Shown in pieces: positions 5,732-7,139 of a stretch of 7,139 nt of DNA; the stretch's first letter is position 1, and every line of letters begins with the position of its first letter. This stretch comes from Gammaproteobacteria bacterium. GTDB lineage: Bacteria; Pseudomonadota; Gammaproteobacteria; Pseudomonadales; Azotimanducaceae. The position numbers were made by a program, and so were the translations under genes. The stretch spans positions 1 through 7,139 of the forward strand of contig JAUILW010000161.1 in NCBI GenBank assembly GCA_030432795.1. The letters run 5' to 3'. Under the pieces are notes generated by a model. The model was not told the DNA's origin. It saw only the letters and a program-made list of their open reading frames with translations, and did not search any database.

Positions 5732-6964
5732 GTGTTACAGCAAACGCGACAGTTTCTAGCGCTCTATCTCTCTACCGCGCTGCTGCTGGCCGGCCACGGT
5801 CTGCAGCTCACGTTGCTGCCGTTACGGGCGGACGGGCTGGGCTGGGACGCAACGGCCATTGGACTGACCGGCACGGCGTACTTTGCCGGCTTTCTGGCCG
5901 GCTGTCTGCTCGTCCCGCGATTCGTCGCGGCGGTGGGGCACATTCGGGTATTCAGCGCCGCCACCACGGTGTGCGGGTTGGCGCTGCTTGGTGTGCTGGT
6001 GTTCGCCGAAGTGCCGGCGTGGATGGCCTTGCGTTTCGCCACCGGTCTTGGCATCTCCGGCTGCTACATCGTCATCGAAAGCTGGCTCAACGACCGTGCG
6101 TCCGATGCCAATCGTGGTCGTACGCTTGCGTTCTATACCATGCTGGTGCTCACGGCGATGGTGCTCGGCCAGCTTGCGGTGCCCATTGCGCCGCCTGTCG
6201 ATGCAGCACCCGTGGTGCTTGGCGTGGCGCTATTGTCCCTGGCGGTGCTGCCGCTATCGCTCATCCGCATGCAACAGCCGCGGCGACCCCGCACCGCTCG
6301 CACGGAGATCCGTCGCCTGGCCCGTGAGGCACCGGCGGCGTTCCTCGCGCCCGTGCTTGCCGGCCTCGTAACAAGTGCGCTATACGCACTCCTGCCGGTG
6401 TTGGCCATTGCGCTTGGCTACGATGCGTTGATGGCCGTTCAGCTCATGATGGCCATGATCCTGGGCGGCGCGGCGCTGCAGTATCCAGCGGGCAAGCTCT
6501 CCGATCGTGTGGACCGTCGCTATGTGCTGCTGTTGCTGGGTGTGCTGGGTGCCGCTGCGGCGGCGCTGTCGCTCTGGGCTACGCAGTCGGAGATTGCGCT
6601 CATTGCAGCGGTGTTTCTGCTCGGGGGCGCAGCCAATGCCCTGTACCCGGTGTGCCTTTCGCATGCCAACGACCGCATCCCGATGAACTTTCTGTCGGTG
6701 GGCACCAGCGTGCTGATGCTCAACAGCTTCGGTGCGGTGGCAGGTCCGACGTTGTTTGCGGCCGCCATGGACGGTTTTGGCGGCCAAGCGTTCTTTGCGC
6801 TGGTGGCAGCGCTGTTCGGGGTGGTGGTGCTCTGGACGCTGCTGTGCCTTGTGCGCCGCGGCGAGGCTGCCTCGCACGATGCGGACTTCGTGCCGGTGGT
6901 GCGCTCGAGCACCGCCGCGTTCGAGCTGGATCCGCGATCTTCGCCGGATTGGAAAGATAGTTAG
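5732..6964 (+). CDS. YcaD-like MFS transporter
   Basis: This is a twelve-span inner-membrane carrier of 410 residues. Its best landmarks are FATGLGISGCYIVIESWLN (102-120), which matches the ESWLN signature of YcaD-type MFS proteins, followed by RGRTLAFY (128-135). The second-half motif YPAGKLSDRVDRR (251-263) and LYPVCLSHANDR (304-315) are also present. About 35 polar residues after the last helix (376-410) form a cytoplasmic tail. The GTG at 5732 is preferred, with TAGGG about 10 bases upstream; an in-frame TTG at 5723 would add three residues but leaves no room for a ribosome binding site. It starts 12 bases after the peptidase stop, so the two are probably co-transcribed. A MarR-type regulator follows. 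The substrate is unknown; small-molecule efflux is a reasonable guess. Confidence 0.9.
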   Translation: MLQQTRQFLALYLSTALLLAGHGLQLTLLPLRADGLGWDATAIGLTGTAYFAGFLAGCLLVPRFVAAVGHIRVFSAATTVCGLALLGVLVFAEVPAWMALRFATGLGISGCYIVIESWLNDRASDANRGRTLAFYTMLVLTAMVLGQLAVPIAPPVDAAPVVLGVALLSLAVLPLSLIRMQQPRRPRTARTEIRRLAREAPAAFLAPVLAGLVTSALYALLPVLAIALGYDALMAVQLMMAMILGGAALQYPAGKLSDRVDRRYVLLLLGVLGAAAAALSLWATQSEIALIAAVFLLGGAANALYPVCLSHANDRIPMNFLSVGTSVLMLNSFGAVAGPTLFAAAMDGFGGQAFFALVAALFGVVVLWTLLCLVRRGEAASHDADFVPVVRSSTAAFELDPRSSPDWKDS

Positions 6965-6968
6965 CCTA

Positions 6969-6997
6969 GCTTAATATCAGGGGCACTGAAATTAAGC
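6969..6997. promoter_or_regulatory. Inverted repeat upstream of the MarR-type gene
   Basis: GCTTAAT at 6969-6975 is matched by its perfect complement ATTAAGC at 6991-6997, separated by 15 bases, so the half-site centres are 22 bases (about two helical turns) apart. It occupies the 52-base AT-rich gap before the regulator start. Position and symmetry fit an operator for autoregulation. A 7-bp AT-rich stem with a 15-base loop and no U-run is unlikely to be a terminator. Confidence 0.4.
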
Positions 6998-7016
6998 CAT
7001 AGGCAGGCGGTACCCG

Positions 7017-7139
7017 GTGCCAGACAATCGCGAGTTTGGCTTTCTCGTCTCGGAGGTGGCGCGTCTGCTGCGCGACCGCTTCAACGACGTTGCCCAGCAG
7101 GTTGGGCTCACCCTGGCACAGGCCCGGGTGCTGGCGCAC
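7017..7139 (+). CDS. MarR-family transcriptional regulator, N-terminal part
   Basis: The first 41 codons of a gene that runs off the window. The translation MPDNREFGFLVSEVARLLRD and the following FNDVAQQVGLTLAQARVLAH are typical of the MarR family: a first dimerisation helix, then the 'GLT..Q.RVL' start of the winged-helix DNA-binding domain. The start is GTG with AGGCGG 6 bases upstream (7005-7010). The recognition helix and wing are outside the window, so the ligand and operator cannot be judged. Its place after a YcaD-like carrier, and the inverted repeat just before it, suggest autoregulation and possibly control of transport or stress genes. Confidence 0.85.
   Translation, partial: MPDNREFGFLVSEVARLLRDRFNDVAQQVGLTLAQARVLAH

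Noticed and set aside
6965..7016. Rho-independent terminator after the YcaD-like carrier
   Set aside because: The inverted repeat there is AT-rich with a 15-base loop and has no following T-run, so an operator is a better reading.

Overview
The window is high-GC, densely coded bacterial DNA with short intergenic gaps, ATGA/GTGA-type overlaps and several GTG starts. The Bax-inhibitor-1/YccA-type C-terminus, the purK-purE pair, a Spinster-type MFS carrier and a MarR regulator all fit a proteobacterium. A gammaproteobacterium is most likely, but there is no rRNA or marker gene to settle this. No mobile element, CRISPR array, tRNA or rRNA gene was found.

Left block (1-3103, plus strand) is a tight gene string. 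It begins with the tail of a YccA/BI-1 family membrane protein. This overlaps purK (N5-CAIR synthetase) by 1 base, and purK overlaps purE (N5-CAIR mutase) by 1 base. After 9 bases comes an SbtA-type sodium/bicarbonate transporter, and after 13 more bases a small SbtB-type PII-like protein. PurK uses bicarbonate and ATP, SbtA imports bicarbonate, and SbtB-type proteins sense adenine nucleotides. The string therefore reads as a candidate unit that supplies bicarbonate to purine synthesis and adjusts that supply to the adenylate state. This is the most interesting feature of the window.

Middle block (3112-4532, minus strand) converges on sbtB with only 8 bases between the stops. It is a two-gene unit: a 35-residue, single-span membrane protein with an ideal Shine-Dalgarno sequence, whose stop codon overlaps the GTG start of a 438-residue Spinster-type MFS carrier. 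A region of about 260 bp (4533-4795) with a perfect 19-bp palindrome separates this unit from the genes to its right.

Right block (4796-7139, plus strand) contains three genes. The first is a secreted M15-type zinc peptidase with a calcium-loop-like insertion between its zinc ligands. Twelve bases later comes a YcaD-like MFS carrier. After a short AT-rich gap holding an inverted repeat, the window ends in the first 41 codons of a MarR-family regulator, plausibly controlling itself and perhaps neighbouring transport genes.
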